Positions 24,523-29,885 of a stretch of 64,000 nt of DNA are shown here, piece after piece. The notes below the pieces were generated by a model. The model saw nothing but the letters and a program-made list of their open reading frames with translations. It was not told the DNA's origin and did not search any database. This DNA is from a virus. Position 1 is the first letter of the stretch, and the number at the start of each line of letters is the position of its first letter. The stretch spans positions 1 through 64,000 of the IMG/VR virus record IMGVR_UViG_3300044624_001054; one strand, 5' to 3'. The translations under genes were made by a program, and so were the position numbers.

Positions 24523-24736
24523 CGAGCAGGGTCGTGATCAAATGAACGATATCAATGATAATTTCGGAGCAGTAACGTATATTATGCTTGGACGTATATA
24601 CGATATGCTAGTATTGATAGCAGATGCAGTAGGCAAGGGAGAGGATGCCTTGCAATTGATCAATTTGCATTCGCAAGGTCAACTAATGGCTCCCCCGCCG
24701 TCTTTAATGTTAGAAGATGAGAATGACAAGGAATGA
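24515..24736 (+). CDS. Hypothetical protein following thyX
   Basis: 73 residues from a GTG that overlaps the thyX stop; an ATG at 24542 (MNDINDNFGAV) is an alternative. The middle is hydrophobic and helical (VTYIMLGRIYDMLVLIADAVGKGEDA) with a short acidic tail. Small proteins with this pattern are common in actinophages. Function unknown. Confidence 0.65.
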   Translation: MSDEQGRDQMNDINDNFGAVTYIMLGRIYDMLVLIADAVGKGEDALQLINLHSQGQLMAPPPSLMLEDENDKE

Positions 24737-25079
24737 AAAACGTAATATTCAAAGAGCAGCCAAATGGCGTCGCTCTGGACGAATAAAGGTATCAAGAGGA
24801 TGTGAGAGTGGCAGTTGTCCACTTCCGTCCGATTTTTTATTTGAACCTGTAGATTTAGACTTTGATCATATTGATGCTAATTTAAAGAAAGCCAATGTGT
24901 CCGATTTAATCCGTTCCGACTATGCATGGCCTACCATTCAATATGAAATTGACAAATGTCGTGTTATTTGCAAATTATGTCATGCACGACATTCCCGTGA
25001 TACCCGCGCTTCTTATAATCAGCATAGGACCCCCGTTTATGATGAGCCTACTAGCATTTTACATTTCCTAGGCATATAG
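24717..25079 (+). CDS. HNH-type endonuclease-like protein
   Basis: 120 residues. LDFDHIDANLKKANVSDLI followed by IQYEIDKCRVICKLCHARHSR is the beta-beta-alpha metal core of HNH nucleases: DH, then C-x2-C-H. A basic N-terminus (RRSGRIKVSRGCESGSC) carries two more cysteines. It may be a homing-type or packaging nuclease. The stop codon lies at the edge of a hairpin. A second ATG 6 nt later is an alternative start. Confidence 0.75.
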   Translation: MRMTRNEKRNIQRAAKWRRSGRIKVSRGCESGSCPLPSDFLFEPVDLDFDHIDANLKKANVSDLIRSDYAWPTIQYEIDKCRVICKLCHARHSRDTRASYNQHRTPVYDEPTSILHFLGI

Positions 25080-25166
25080 GCACGATCTTGCCTATTACTG
25101 CATTATAGTGCAGTATATTCTTATTTTTAATGCATTCTAGTGCAGTATAGGAATGATCGTTCCTAT
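25077..25166. terminator. Three consecutive hairpins between convergent genes
   Basis: Three perfect inverted repeats in 90 nt: TAGGCA...TGCCTA (25077-25094, covering the HNH stop), TACTGCA...TGCAGTA (25096-25115) and ATAGGAA...TTCCTAT (25147-25166). A TATTTTTAA run follows the second. GCATTNTAGTGCAGTATA occurs twice (about 25099 and 25132). The genes on both sides converge here, so a bidirectional terminator is likely. Confidence 0.55.
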
Positions 25167-25273
25167 TAGACCATTTGCCGAACTTCTACCATACCGTTCG
25201 TCGTTATCAAATTGTTACCTTTTAATTTCATGAAAATGTTAATAAAATTTTATTATGTATAATGCACGAATTT

Positions 25274-25297
25274 AAGTGACTCCTTTCAGAGTCACTA
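25274..25297 (-). terminator. Hairpin downstream of the 50-residue minus-strand gene
   Basis: AGTGACTC and GAGTCACT separated by six bases, 12 nt past the stop of the gene at 25309-25461, followed on the minus strand by TTAAATT. A weak intrinsic terminator is likely. Confidence 0.5.
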
Positions 25298-25308
25298 GTG
25301 CGCCCATA

Positions 25309-25461
25309 CTAGACGCAGTAGTCACAGAAGACGGCGATATTGGTCGCCCACTCCAGCGTGTCGTCCATCGTGCAGACGAAACGGTCACACTCGCAAGTGC
25401 CTGCGAGAGTCAAGATCTCGTCATCCTTGCGAATGCCGATCATGTCAAGTACCTGGGTCAT
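25309..25461 (-). CDS. 50-residue zinc-knuckle-like protein on the opposite strand
   Basis: Starts MTQVLDMIGIRKDDEIL with a perfect AAGGAGGTG ribosome site. It has a CEC pair near residue 24 and CDYC at the C-terminus, consistent with a four-cysteine zinc site. A copy of the early promoter motif lies upstream in the same orientation. Plus-strand reading frames over the same DNA lack a ribosome site. It is the only minus-strand gene seen in the 23.2-37.3 kb block. Confidence 0.75.
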   Translation of the reverse strand: MTQVLDMIGIRKDDEILTLAGTCECDRFVCTMDDTLEWATNIAVFCDYCV

Positions 25462-25488
25462 GTTCACCTCCTTAATGCTCATAGGTAG

Positions 25489-25510
25489 AACCTACCATGA
25501 CCGTCCGACA
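25489..25510 (-). promoter_or_regulatory. Early promoter motif, minus orientation
   Basis: Reads TGTCGGACGG then TCATGG-TAGGTT, two changes from the plus-strand consensus. About 28 nt separate the -10 hexamer from the ATG at 25461, with a strong ribosome site. The inverted orientation together with an inverted gene shows that the motif is directional. Confidence 0.7.
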
Positions 25511-25517
25511 TTCTGGG

Positions 25518-25605
25518 GCATAATGCGATATTCTTTGGTAACGATTAGGTTACAGCATAATGCGATTCTCTAGGCGCAAGATTCTGCTAGCATAATGCGG
25601 ATTCT
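25518..25605 (+). repeat. Three iterons GCATAATGCGRTTCT
   Basis: Direct repeats at 25518-25534 (with a 2-nt insertion), 25555-25569 and 25590-25605, spaced 35-37 nt. They lie in the roughly 400-nt gene-free stretch at 25462-25859 between two divergent promoter motifs. They may be binding sites for a regulator or replication protein. No gene is seen in this stretch. Confidence 0.55.
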
Positions 25606-25630
25606 AGACTTGACTTTCCTCCAGAAGGCG

Positions 25631-25679
25631 TGCCGGGCCGCGAATCGGACATATCGGATGATAACATTTACGTTACGAT
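25631..25679 (+). repeat. Intergenic module copy A
   Basis: GCCGGGCCGCG, an AT-rich stretch with GGACATATC, then TTTACGTTACGAT. First visible copy of the composite repeat found at most operon ends in this region. CTCACGGCG follows shortly after. Confidence 0.6.
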
Positions 25680-25804
25680 CTAAAAAACTCACGGCGTGTC
25701 GCTTGACATACAATTCGGACATAACGATCACTAAAACTTTTTTTAAATTGTTTTTAACCATGTCCGTTTTACCCTAGTTTGTATACCCCCTAGGGTAGGG
25801 TGAA

Positions 25805-25826
25805 TGTCAGACCCCTATGATTGAAT
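25805..25826 (+). promoter_or_regulatory. Early promoter motif
   Basis: TGTCAGACCC followed by a TGATTGAAT instead of the usual TGATAGGNT; a weaker copy. It precedes the gene at 25860 with a 33-nt leader. Confidence 0.55.
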
Positions 25827-25859
25827 AGTTCCATGAGCAAGCGAGAGGAGGTGACAGGG

Positions 25860-26003
25860 ATGAGGTTCACTAAGGCTACCGTTCGCACTATCGTCAAGAA
25901 TGCGCGTTGCAATGATTGTGGTGAGAAGCACTACGATTCTATGGCTATCGTCAATGACGAGATCATGTGCGCTAATTGCCATAACGCTAAGGCGTTCGCC
26001 TAA
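25860..26003 (+). CDS. 47-residue zinc-ribbon-like protein
   Basis: Starts MRFTKATVRTIVKNARC after GGAGG 8 nt upstream; earlier in-frame ATGs lack a ribosome site. CNDCGEKHYDS and CANCHNAK give two C-x2-C pairs about 20 residues apart, a compact zinc ribbon. Function unknown. Confidence 0.75.
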   Translation: MRFTKATVRTIVKNARCNDCGEKHYDSMAIVNDEIMCANCHNAKAFA

Positions 26004-26060
26004 CAACTAAATATTCCTAGGCAAATAAACCGCTTCGGGCGGGTGAGCCCTAGGCCAGAC

Positions 26061-26082
26061 TGTCAGACCCCCCTGCTAGGGT
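26061..26082 (+). promoter_or_regulatory. Early promoter motif
   Basis: TGTCAGACCC, then CTGC-TAGGGT. Extended -10 type. Leader of about 26 nt with AAAGGGG-type site before the ATG at 26109. Confidence 0.7.
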
Positions 26083-26108
26083 AGGGGGTAGAAAGAAAGG
26101 GGTAGCAC

Positions 26109-26291
26109 ATGGCTACTAATGGATACCGCGCCGTGCGGATCGACGGCTTCGGATACGCTCCGATTGCATACACCCGTTGGACTACCCGCGAGGAGGCTAT
26201 GGCATACGCTCGCTATGCACAGCGTACTCGCGTGGGCGAGTGGGCCATACAGTCCAAGCGCAAGGTCATCCATAGGGTGGTGGGAGCATGA
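26109..26291 (+). CDS. 60-residue hypothetical protein
   Basis: MATNGYRAVRIDGFGYAPIAY, basic C-terminus (QSKRKVIHRVVGA). Predicted alpha/beta with a Trp-Thr-Thr-Arg-Glu-Glu-Ala turn, TREEAMAYARYAQ. The stop overlaps the next start (ATGA). No family recognised. Confidence 0.7.
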   Translation: MATNGYRAVRIDGFGYAPIAYTRWTTREEAMAYARYAQRTRVGEWAIQSKRKVIHRVVGA

Positions 26292-26413
26292 TCGGCTTCG
26301 CACGCATTGACTACGCCGCTGCAGCACAGCAGCGTGAAGATTGGAAGGCGTGGCTGCAGGCTAAGGCTGCAGAGCGTAGACTGTCAGACCCTAGTGCTAA
26401 GGTGGAAGCATGA
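26288..26413 (+). CDS. 41-residue protein whose 3' end contains a promoter
   Basis: MIGFARIDYAAAAQQRED, an amphipathic helix rich in Ala, Gln and Arg, preceded by GGGAG. The last 11 residues, RLSDPSAKVEA, are encoded by the promoter motif that drives the next gene. Both ends are ATGA overlaps. Confidence 0.65.
   Translation: MIGFARIDYAAAAQQREDWKAWLQAKAAERRLSDPSAKVEA
26382..26403 (+). promoter_or_regulatory. Early promoter motif, leaderless type
   Basis: TGTCAGACCC, then GTGC-TAAGGT, inside the upstream gene. Six nt separate the hexamer from the ATG at 26410, so transcription should start at the ATG itself. Confidence 0.7.
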
Positions 26414-26505
26414 GAACATTCGCGCAGCACGCGCTATCATTCGTCATCATCGGCGGTATCCTTATCGCCATGGCAATCGCTGGTGGAATAGAGGGAGCAT
26501 TCTAA
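26410..26505 (+). CDS. 31-residue single-pass membrane peptide
   Basis: MRTFAQHALSFVIIGGILIAM and on to GGIEGAF. One hydrophobic segment of about 18 residues. No ribosome site, but it sits 6 nt after a -10 hexamer, fitting leaderless translation. Its stop overlaps the next ATG (TAATG). Confidence 0.6.
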   Translation: MRTFAQHALSFVIIGGILIAMAIAGGIEGAF

Positions 26506-26780
26506 TGATTACCCGTGTAGAGTCCTACGGAACTAGCAACCTCATCAATGCTAAGGCTGCCCTCGCGCATCCCATGGCAGATGAGGTGTCTATCGCTCTA
26601 GGTGATGGAGCATACGCACGTTTTCCGCATACCGTCGAACTTGCATTCTTCAAGAATGGCGAGTGGGTTACTGAGCCTCTGCCAGAGTTGGCAGACTACT
26701 ACTCGCATGAAGTGTACCCCTACGTTTCCCTCATCGACTTCGCAATGTTCATGGAGAACTTCGGAACGGGGGAGGAGTGA
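26505..26780 (+). CDS. 91-residue hypothetical protein
   Basis: Starts MITRVESYGTSNLINAKAALAH in a TAATG junction with GGGAG upstream; a much longer open frame upstream is spurious. It carries EVSIALGDGAYARFPHTVELAFF and an acidic C-terminus. Small proteins with this pattern are frequent in actinophage early regions. Function unknown. Confidence 0.75.
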   Translation: MITRVESYGTSNLINAKAALAHPMADEVSIALGDGAYARFPHTVELAFFKNGEWVTEPLPELADYYSHEVYPYVSLIDFAMFMENFGTGEE

Positions 26781-26848
26781 TCATCATCATGGGAATCGTG
26801 TCTGCATTCCTTCTACTTGGAGTAGCCATAGGTCTAAAAAACCCTTGA
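26777..26848 (+). CDS. 23-residue membrane peptide
   Basis: GTG start in an overlap with the preceding stop, GGGGGAGGA just before. Sequence IIIMGIVSAFLLLGVAIGLKNP is a single transmembrane helix. The stop lies within the stem of a terminator. One of three similar-sized hydrophobic peptides in the region. Confidence 0.55.
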   Translation: MIIIMGIVSAFLLLGVAIGLKNP

Positions 26849-26864
26849 AAATAAAGGGTTTTTT
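26836..26864 (+). terminator. Rho-independent terminator
   Basis: AAAACCCTT, GAAAAT loop, AAGGGTTTT followed by further T residues. Stem of about 9 bp with a U tract; it closes the small operon. Confidence 0.75.
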
Positions 26865-26887
26865 CGCACTTGACAAATTGCCAAGTG

Positions 26888-26960
26888 CGGGCCGGGTCCG
26901 CAATTTGGACATATCACCTAGGTTACGATTACGTTACGATGATCACGAATCACGGCATGT
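26888..26960 (+). repeat. Intergenic module copy B
   Basis: GCGGGCCGGGTCCGC, GGACATATCACC, GGTTACGATTACGTTACGA, then ATCACGGCA. It is preceded by CTTGACAAATTGCCAAG. No gene between 26849 and 27090. Confidence 0.6.
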
Positions 26961-27045
26961 CGATTTGACAGACATATTGGACATATCACCGTTACCAACC
27001 TGTTATGAAAGTTGTCCGATTTGTATAGGTTTTGGATTAGGTAAA

Positions 27046-27067
27046 TGTCAGTCCCCCATGATAGGTT
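27046..27067 (+). promoter_or_regulatory. Early promoter motif
   Basis: TGTCAGTCCC, then ATGA-TAGGTT. Leader of 23 nt with AAAGGAA before the ATG at 27091. Confidence 0.72.
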
Positions 27068-27090
27068 GTACCTAGATAGAAAGGAACGAA

Positions 27091-27279
27091 ATGAACAACA
27101 CTCTCCATTCCCACCTCGTCTGTTGCTTCTGCGACAACGAGATCGGCTTCGATACCCGCGTGTGCGGAACGTGTCATGACTATAAGGGCATCATGACCGT
27201 GGAAGCCTTTGAGGACTACCTCAAGGTCGCCTATGATTGCGATTGCTTGTCAGACCTAGATGATAAGGTGTCAGCATGA
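27091..27279 (+). CDS. 62-residue zinc-ribbon protein whose 3' end contains a promoter
   Basis: CCFCDNEI near residue 11 and CGTCHDYKG near residue 26 make a C-x2-C/C-x2-C zinc site. The C-terminal residues CLSDLDDKVSA are encoded over the promoter of the next gene. Ribosome site AAAGGAACG. Function unknown. Confidence 0.75.
   Translation: MNNTLHSHLVCCFCDNEIGFDTRVCGTCHDYKGIMTVEAFEDYLKVAYDCDCLSDLDDKVSA
27248..27269 (+). promoter_or_regulatory. Early promoter motif, leaderless type
   Basis: TGTCAGACCT, then ATGA-TAAGGT inside the upstream coding sequence; 6 nt to the ATG at 27276. Confidence 0.7.
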
Positions 27280-27554
27280 TTGATTCAGTAGCACGCATCG
27301 TTAGCACTCCCCTTCGTGAGTGCCCCCCGCTCTTTGAGTACGTTCTCAATGAGGGACCTGTCATGCAACTCGCTTGGCTTTCAGTAGAGCCAGAGGATGA
27401 TGATTGGTTTACCGTCACGTTTGTCGCCAATGGCGCGACGATCAAGTCACGCGGTGACGCGGAAACTCTTTGGCTTAGGCCAGAGGATAAGGATGATCCT
27501 GTGATTCAGGCGGAACTGATTACAGGTCTGGCTTCGATGGGGTTGGAGTTCTAA
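27276..27554 (+). CDS. 92-residue hypothetical protein
   Basis: MIDSVARIVSTPLRECPPLFE. Acidic and beta-rich (DDDWFTVTFVANGATIKSRGDAETLWL), with a C-terminal helix. No ribosome site; predicted leaderless. It ends in a TAATG junction with the next gene. Confidence 0.7.
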   Translation: MIDSVARIVSTPLRECPPLFEYVLNEGPVMQLAWLSVEPEDDDWFTVTFVANGATIKSRGDAETLWLRPEDKDDPVIQAELITGLASMGLEF

Positions 27555-27757
27555 TGCCTAACGTAAAAGTCATTGACCGCCGTCCATTCGATATCAATAT
27601 GACCATGCAATGGAATGACATTCAGGAATTGCTCACACGCGCAGATCGTATGTGGGCATGTGCAGATAATCCAGCAGACTTTCAGGTGCTGGAACACATA
27701 GAGCAAACGCTGCAAGGTCTCGCAGATTCTATTCGAAAAAGACTTGACAAATCCTGA
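27554..27757 (+). CDS. 67-residue helical hypothetical protein
   Basis: MPNVKVIDRRPFDINM, then a long helix (DIQELLTRADRMWACADNPADFQVLEHIEQTLQGL) and a basic end. Coupled to the previous gene. Function unknown. Confidence 0.68.
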   Translation: MPNVKVIDRRPFDINMTMQWNDIQELLTRADRMWACADNPADFQVLEHIEQTLQGLADSIRKRLDKS

Positions 27758-27761
27758 AAGA

Positions 27762-27831
27762 CGGGCCGGGCCGCGTTGTAAAAATGTTATATAAATAATT
27801 ACGTTACGACTTGACAAGTCACGGGAATTTT
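27762..27831 (+). repeat. Intergenic module copy C
   Basis: ACGGGCCGGGCCGCG, AT-rich stretch, ATTACGTTACGA, then GTCACGGGAATTTT. The latter part overlaps a good sigma-70-like promoter. Confidence 0.62.
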
Positions 27832-27839
27832 GATAGGTT
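27811..27839 (+). promoter_or_regulatory. Sigma-70-like promoter (TTGACA, 17 nt, TAGGTT)
   Basis: Perfect -35 and TAGGTT -10 at 17-nt spacing, the spacer containing TCACGGGAATTTT and lacking TGTCAGACC. It identifies TAGGNT as the -10 hexamer of the whole family. GAAAGGAGG follows before the ATG at 27862. Confidence 0.75.
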
Positions 27840-27861
27840 CGACCTGTCGAAAGGAGGCAGC

Positions 27862-27987
27862 ATGGGTTCTGTCATTATTCCCGTCGCGTGCGACTGGCAC
27901 GCAGTCTACTCCATCCATGAGGATGGCGTATGGTATGGCCTCTACTGCGAGGAGTGTGATGAAACCTACCCGCCTGTGGCGGAGTAG
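27862..27987 (+). CDS. 41-residue protein with C-x2-C
   Basis: MGSVIIPVACDWHAVYSIHED. C-D-W-H at residues 10-13 and YCEECDETY near 30 could form a zinc site with one His. Strong GGAGG site. Function unknown. Confidence 0.72.
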   Translation: MGSVIIPVACDWHAVYSIHEDGVWYGLYCEECDETYPPVAE

Positions 27988-27998
27988 GCCCGGCTCGC

Positions 27999-28020
27999 TG
28001 TCAGACCCCCGTGATAGGCT
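27999..28020 (+). promoter_or_regulatory. Early promoter motif
   Basis: TGTCAGACCC, then GTGA-TAGGCT; 27-nt leader with AAAGGAT before the ATG at 28048. Confidence 0.72.
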
Positions 28021-28047
28021 TACGATACGTTCTACGAAAGGATCGAA

Positions 28048-28179
28048 ATGGCTCGCTGTGAAGACTACCCGTGCTGTGGCCACACCGATGGCCTTGGCTG
28101 CAACTATGTCCCCGATATGGACTTCTACTATGAGCAGGCCCGTCGCCGTCTTGATGACGACTACTATGACTACTACTGA
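28048..28179 (+). CDS. 43-residue Cys/Tyr-rich protein
   Basis: MARCEDYPCCGHTDGLGC has four cysteines and one His in 18 residues; the rest is acidic and ends in DDDYYDYY. I recall similar short MARCEDYPCCGH proteins in actinophages, of unknown role. Confidence 0.75.
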   Translation: MARCEDYPCCGHTDGLGCNYVPDMDFYYEQARRRLDDDYYDYY

Positions 28180-28196
28180 AAGGCCCCGGCCCAGAC

Positions 28197-28218
28197 TGTC
28201 AGACCCCTATGCTAGTCT
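28197..28218 (+). promoter_or_regulatory. Early promoter motif
   Basis: TGTCAGACCC, then ATGC-TAGTCT. Leader of 28 nt with AAAGGAC before the ATG at 28247; the leader closely resembles that of the preceding gene. Confidence 0.7.
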
Positions 28219-28246
28219 TACGACACACCTACGAAAGGACACGAAA

Positions 28247-28369
28247 ATGGGCGAGGATATCATGTGCGATCTGTGGTTTGAGTCGCAGTACGAGGTTCCT
28301 GAGTTTGATCCGTGGGAGGCGGAGGCAGAGGTCATCATGGCCCAATGGGATGAGCCTGACTTCTTCTGA
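28247..28369 (+). CDS. 40-residue acidic protein
   Basis: MGEDIMCDLWFESQYEVPEF, strongly acidic with four Trp/Tyr-rich segments, ending WDEPDFF. Possible protein-binding or DNA-mimic character; this is speculation. Good ribosome site. Confidence 0.68.
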   Translation: MGEDIMCDLWFESQYEVPEFDPWEAEAEVIMAQWDEPDFF

Positions 28370-28374
28370 AGTCA

Positions 28375-28450
28375 GCCCCGGCCCGAAAATTCTCACATTG
28401 TCAAGTCTTACGATGTGACTTAAGACACACACGAAAACGGTCACGGGAAT
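28375..28450 (+). repeat. Intergenic module copy D
   Basis: CCCCGGCCCG, TTGTCAAG, CTTACGATGTG, then GGTCACGGGAAT, directly preceding a promoter motif. Confidence 0.58.
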
Positions 28451-28457
28451 GCCTGAC

Positions 28458-28479
28458 TGTCAGACCCCTATGGTAAGGT
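28458..28479 (+). promoter_or_regulatory. Early promoter motif, leaderless type
   Basis: TGTCAGACCC, then ATGG-TAAGGT, 6 nt before the ATG at 28486. Confidence 0.72.
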
Positions 28480-28485
28480 GAAGTC

Positions 28486-28590
28486 ATGAACCTAGAAGAA
28501 CTATACGAGAACTTCCTCCGTTTGGAGGCCACCCTAGACCTTGACCCCAACCCTTGGGTGTCAGACCCCCATGATAAGGTAGGTGCATGA
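28486..28590 (+). CDS. 34-residue protein whose 3' end contains a promoter
   Basis: MNLEELYENFLRLEATLDLD, an acidic helix, ending WVSDPHDKVGA which is encoded over the next promoter motif. Predicted leaderless. ATGA overlap with the next gene. Confidence 0.62.
   Translation: MNLEELYENFLRLEATLDLDPNPWVSDPHDKVGA
28559..28580 (+). promoter_or_regulatory. Early promoter motif, leaderless type
   Basis: TGTCAGACCC, then ATGA-TAAGGT inside the upstream gene; 6 nt to the ATG at 28587. Confidence 0.72.
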
Positions 28591-28733
28591 TGACAACGGT
28601 TGAGTTTGAGAAGGCATGGCTTGACGTTTACTACATGTTGGAGGACAACGCCTTCGACTATGCGCGGTGCATGTATCTGGACGACGGCACTCTGATTGTT
28701 GATGGGGTGCGCTATGAGGAGGTGCCTTTCTAA
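28587..28733 (+). CDS. 48-residue acidic hypothetical protein
   Basis: MMTTVEFEKAWLDVYYMLED, then a short beta hairpin (MYLDDGTLIVDGVRYEEV). No ribosome site; predicted leaderless. TAATG junction with the next gene. Confidence 0.65.
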   Translation: MMTTVEFEKAWLDVYYMLEDNAFDYARCMYLDDGTLIVDGVRYEEVPF

Positions 28734-28885
28734 TGCAGAATATCTACAAGGTGTACTACCTTGGGCAGTACATGTGTTCATTCTTTGAGCGTGATGCTGC
28801 GCTCAACTGGATTGTCGATCTCGTTGCTGAAGGCGAGGGGGATTTCGGTGACTACGAGATTCTAGATGGGAGTGACTTCCTATGA
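28733..28885 (+). CDS. 50-residue hypothetical protein
   Basis: MQNIYKVYYLGQYMCSFFER, strand-helix-strand pattern with DAALNWIVDLVAEGEGDF and an acidic end. Coupled to both neighbours (TAATG, ATGA). The fold pattern recurs in other small proteins of this block. Confidence 0.65.
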   Translation: MQNIYKVYYLGQYMCSFFERDAALNWIVDLVAEGEGDFGDYEILDGSDFL

Positions 28886-29013
28886 GTTACCACCCCATCA
28901 CTCACGATGAATTCGATCAGATATTGCGCGAGTCGGAGATTCGTTGTCGGACCCTCATGATAGGATCTTTCCATGTTGAGAAGCAGGAAGCAGGCAGGAA
29001 AGCACAAGACTAA
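28882..29013 (+). CDS. 43-residue hypothetical protein overlapping the next gene
   Basis: MSYHPITHDEFDQILRESEI, then CRTLMIG encoded across a promoter motif, then a basic tail. It overlaps the following gene by 41 nt in another frame, so the distal part may simply be read-through of that gene's promoter region. Confidence 0.55.
   Translation: MSYHPITHDEFDQILRESEIRCRTLMIGSFHVEKQEAGRKAQD
28945..28966 (+). promoter_or_regulatory. Early promoter motif, leaderless type
   Basis: TGTCGGACCC, then ATGA-TAGGAT; 6 nt to the ATG at 28973. Confidence 0.7.
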
Positions 29014-29119
29014 TTGCTACTTTGGCTGCTGCCGTAGCATGACCAAGAAGCAGGAACGTCGCTACATCAAGCGGCGGGAAACTAACGAGTGGAAGAAGGA
29101 TCAGAATGTGGCAGGATAA
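28973..29119 (+). CDS. 48-residue very basic protein with cysteines
   Basis: MLRSRKQAGKHKTNCYFGCC, then MTKKQERRYIKRRETNEWKK. Rich in Lys/Arg, with three cysteines at residues 15, 19 and 20; likely nucleic-acid binding. Predicted leaderless. It overlaps the start of the WhiB-like gene. Confidence 0.65.
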   Translation: MLRSRKQAGKHKTNCYFGCCRSMTKKQERRYIKRRETNEWKKDQNVAG

Positions 29120-29321
29120 GGCAGCGTGCGCTGGAATGGATTCTAGCGTGTTCCTTTCGGGAGTGACCTCCCGCGTAAACATTGCTAAGGCGGTATGTGC
29201 ATCATGCCCCGTCATCCAAGAGTGCCTAGCGTTTGCACTTGCTAACGAGGACTATGAGCCCCATGTCTATGGTGGCATGACAGGTGAAGAGCGTAAGCGC
29301 ATTGCATTGGCGGTGGCATGA
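29106..29321 (+). CDS. WhiB-like iron-sulfur regulator
   Basis: 71 residues. Four cysteines in the WhiB arrangement: CAG near residue 8, then C31-x2-C34-x5-C40 in VCASCPVIQEC. The VYGGMTGEERKRI turn and basic helix follow. Such proteins bind a 4Fe-4S cluster and the principal sigma factor of actinobacteria. It may direct host RNA polymerase to phage promoters or away from host ones. GAAGGA ribosome site. Confidence 0.9.
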   Translation: MWQDKAACAGMDSSVFLSGVTSRVNIAKAVCASCPVIQECLAFALANEDYEPHVYGGMTGEERKRIALAVA

Positions 29322-29455
29322 TGGTAAAGGTAGAGATGACACGCGGTGACTGGGATGCAGTCCTAACATGCCTGCGAGAATTGATGGATCAGGGTTGGAT
29401 CGTGAAGGGTCTCTATAATGAGATCATTGACCAAGTAGATGAACAGGAGTACTGA
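29318..29455 (+). CDS. 45-residue hypothetical protein
   Basis: MMVKVEMTRGDWDAVLTCLR followed by an acidic helix (NEIIDQVDEQEY). It overlaps the WhiB-like stop (ATGA) and ends 1 nt before the next ATG. Function unknown. Confidence 0.65.
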   Translation: MMVKVEMTRGDWDAVLTCLRELMDQGWIVKGLYNEIIDQVDEQEY

Positions 29456-29456
29456 T

Positions 29457-29585
29457 ATGAGTTACCTTGATTACCTTCCCGCCGATGGCGATTTCACAGA
29501 GGATGAACTGTGGGAGGCTATCGCAGAAGATTTGGGAATCGATCCATCAGAGATCATGGATGGGGATTTGGTGGATTTTATCTAA
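29457..29585 (+). CDS. 42-residue acidic protein
   Basis: MSYLDYLPADGDFTEDELWE and IDPSEIMDGDLVDFI; highly acidic and helical. Last gene before a hairpin with a GAAA loop. Function unknown. Confidence 0.65.
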   Translation: MSYLDYLPADGDFTEDELWEAIAEDLGIDPSEIMDGDLVDFI

Positions 29586-29592
29586 TACCACC

Positions 29593-29604
29593 CCGCGAAA
29601 GCGG
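29593..29604 (+). terminator. GC hairpin with GAAA loop
   Basis: CCGC-GAAA-GCGG immediately after the gene at 29457-29585, followed by CCCCGGCCCG and TTTT. Likely terminator. Confidence 0.55.
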
Positions 29605-29670
29605 CCCCGGCCCGTTTTCCAAGAATACTCATAGGTTTACGACCTCTTACGATTTGACACGGGGGTCACG
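29604..29670 (+). repeat. Intergenic module copy E
   Basis: CCCCGGCCCG, TTTACGACCTCTTACGA, then GGTCACGG, overlapping the promoter at 29654-29683. Confidence 0.58.
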
Positions 29671-29683
29671 GTCATGGTAGGAT
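29654..29683 (+). promoter_or_regulatory. Sigma-70-like promoter, leaderless type
   Basis: TTGACA, 18 nt containing GGTCACGG, TAGGAT; 6 nt to the ATG at 29690. Confidence 0.72.
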
Positions 29684-29689
29684 CACTCT

Positions 29690-29836
29690 ATGAGTAATCG
29701 TGTGAGCCCCCGCCGTAGTGCGGAGCATAATCGTATCGTTGTTGAGCGTCGTCGCTCTAATGCCGCGCAGCCTCATAAGAATAAGGCTAAGTATTCGCGC
29801 AAGGCCAAGCATCGTAACCGTTTCGTTACCGACTGA
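29690..29836 (+). CDS. 48-residue highly basic protein
   Basis: MSNRVSPRRSAEHNRIVVER, then KNKAKYSRKAKHRNRF. About a third of the residues are Arg/Lys. Likely RNA- or DNA-binding. Predicted leaderless. Confidence 0.65.
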   Translation: MSNRVSPRRSAEHNRIVVERRRSNAAQPHKNKAKYSRKAKHRNRFVTD

Positions 29837-29857
29837 TCCCCATATTCCCCCTTTCAT

Positions 29858-29879
29858 TGTCAGACCCTAGTGCTAGGAT
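29858..29879 (+). promoter_or_regulatory. Early promoter motif, leaderless type
   Basis: TGTCAGACCC, then GTGC-TAGGAT; 6 nt to the ATG at 29886. Confidence 0.72.
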
Positions 29880-29885
29880 CATTCC

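Noticed and set aside
25276-25573. Plus-strand open frames of 70 and 77 codons
   Set aside because: They lie over the minus-strand 50-residue gene, which has a perfect ribosome site, a matching promoter motif and a cysteine pattern; the plus frames have none.
26307-26505. N-terminal extension of the 91-residue gene
   Set aside because: It would read through a promoter motif and two small genes; the ATG at 26505 has GGGAG and a TAATG junction.
27830-28369. A 179-codon plus-strand open frame
   Set aside because: It runs across three well-supported small genes with their own promoters and ribosome sites in other frames, and its protein is low-complexity Arg/Thr/Ser-rich.
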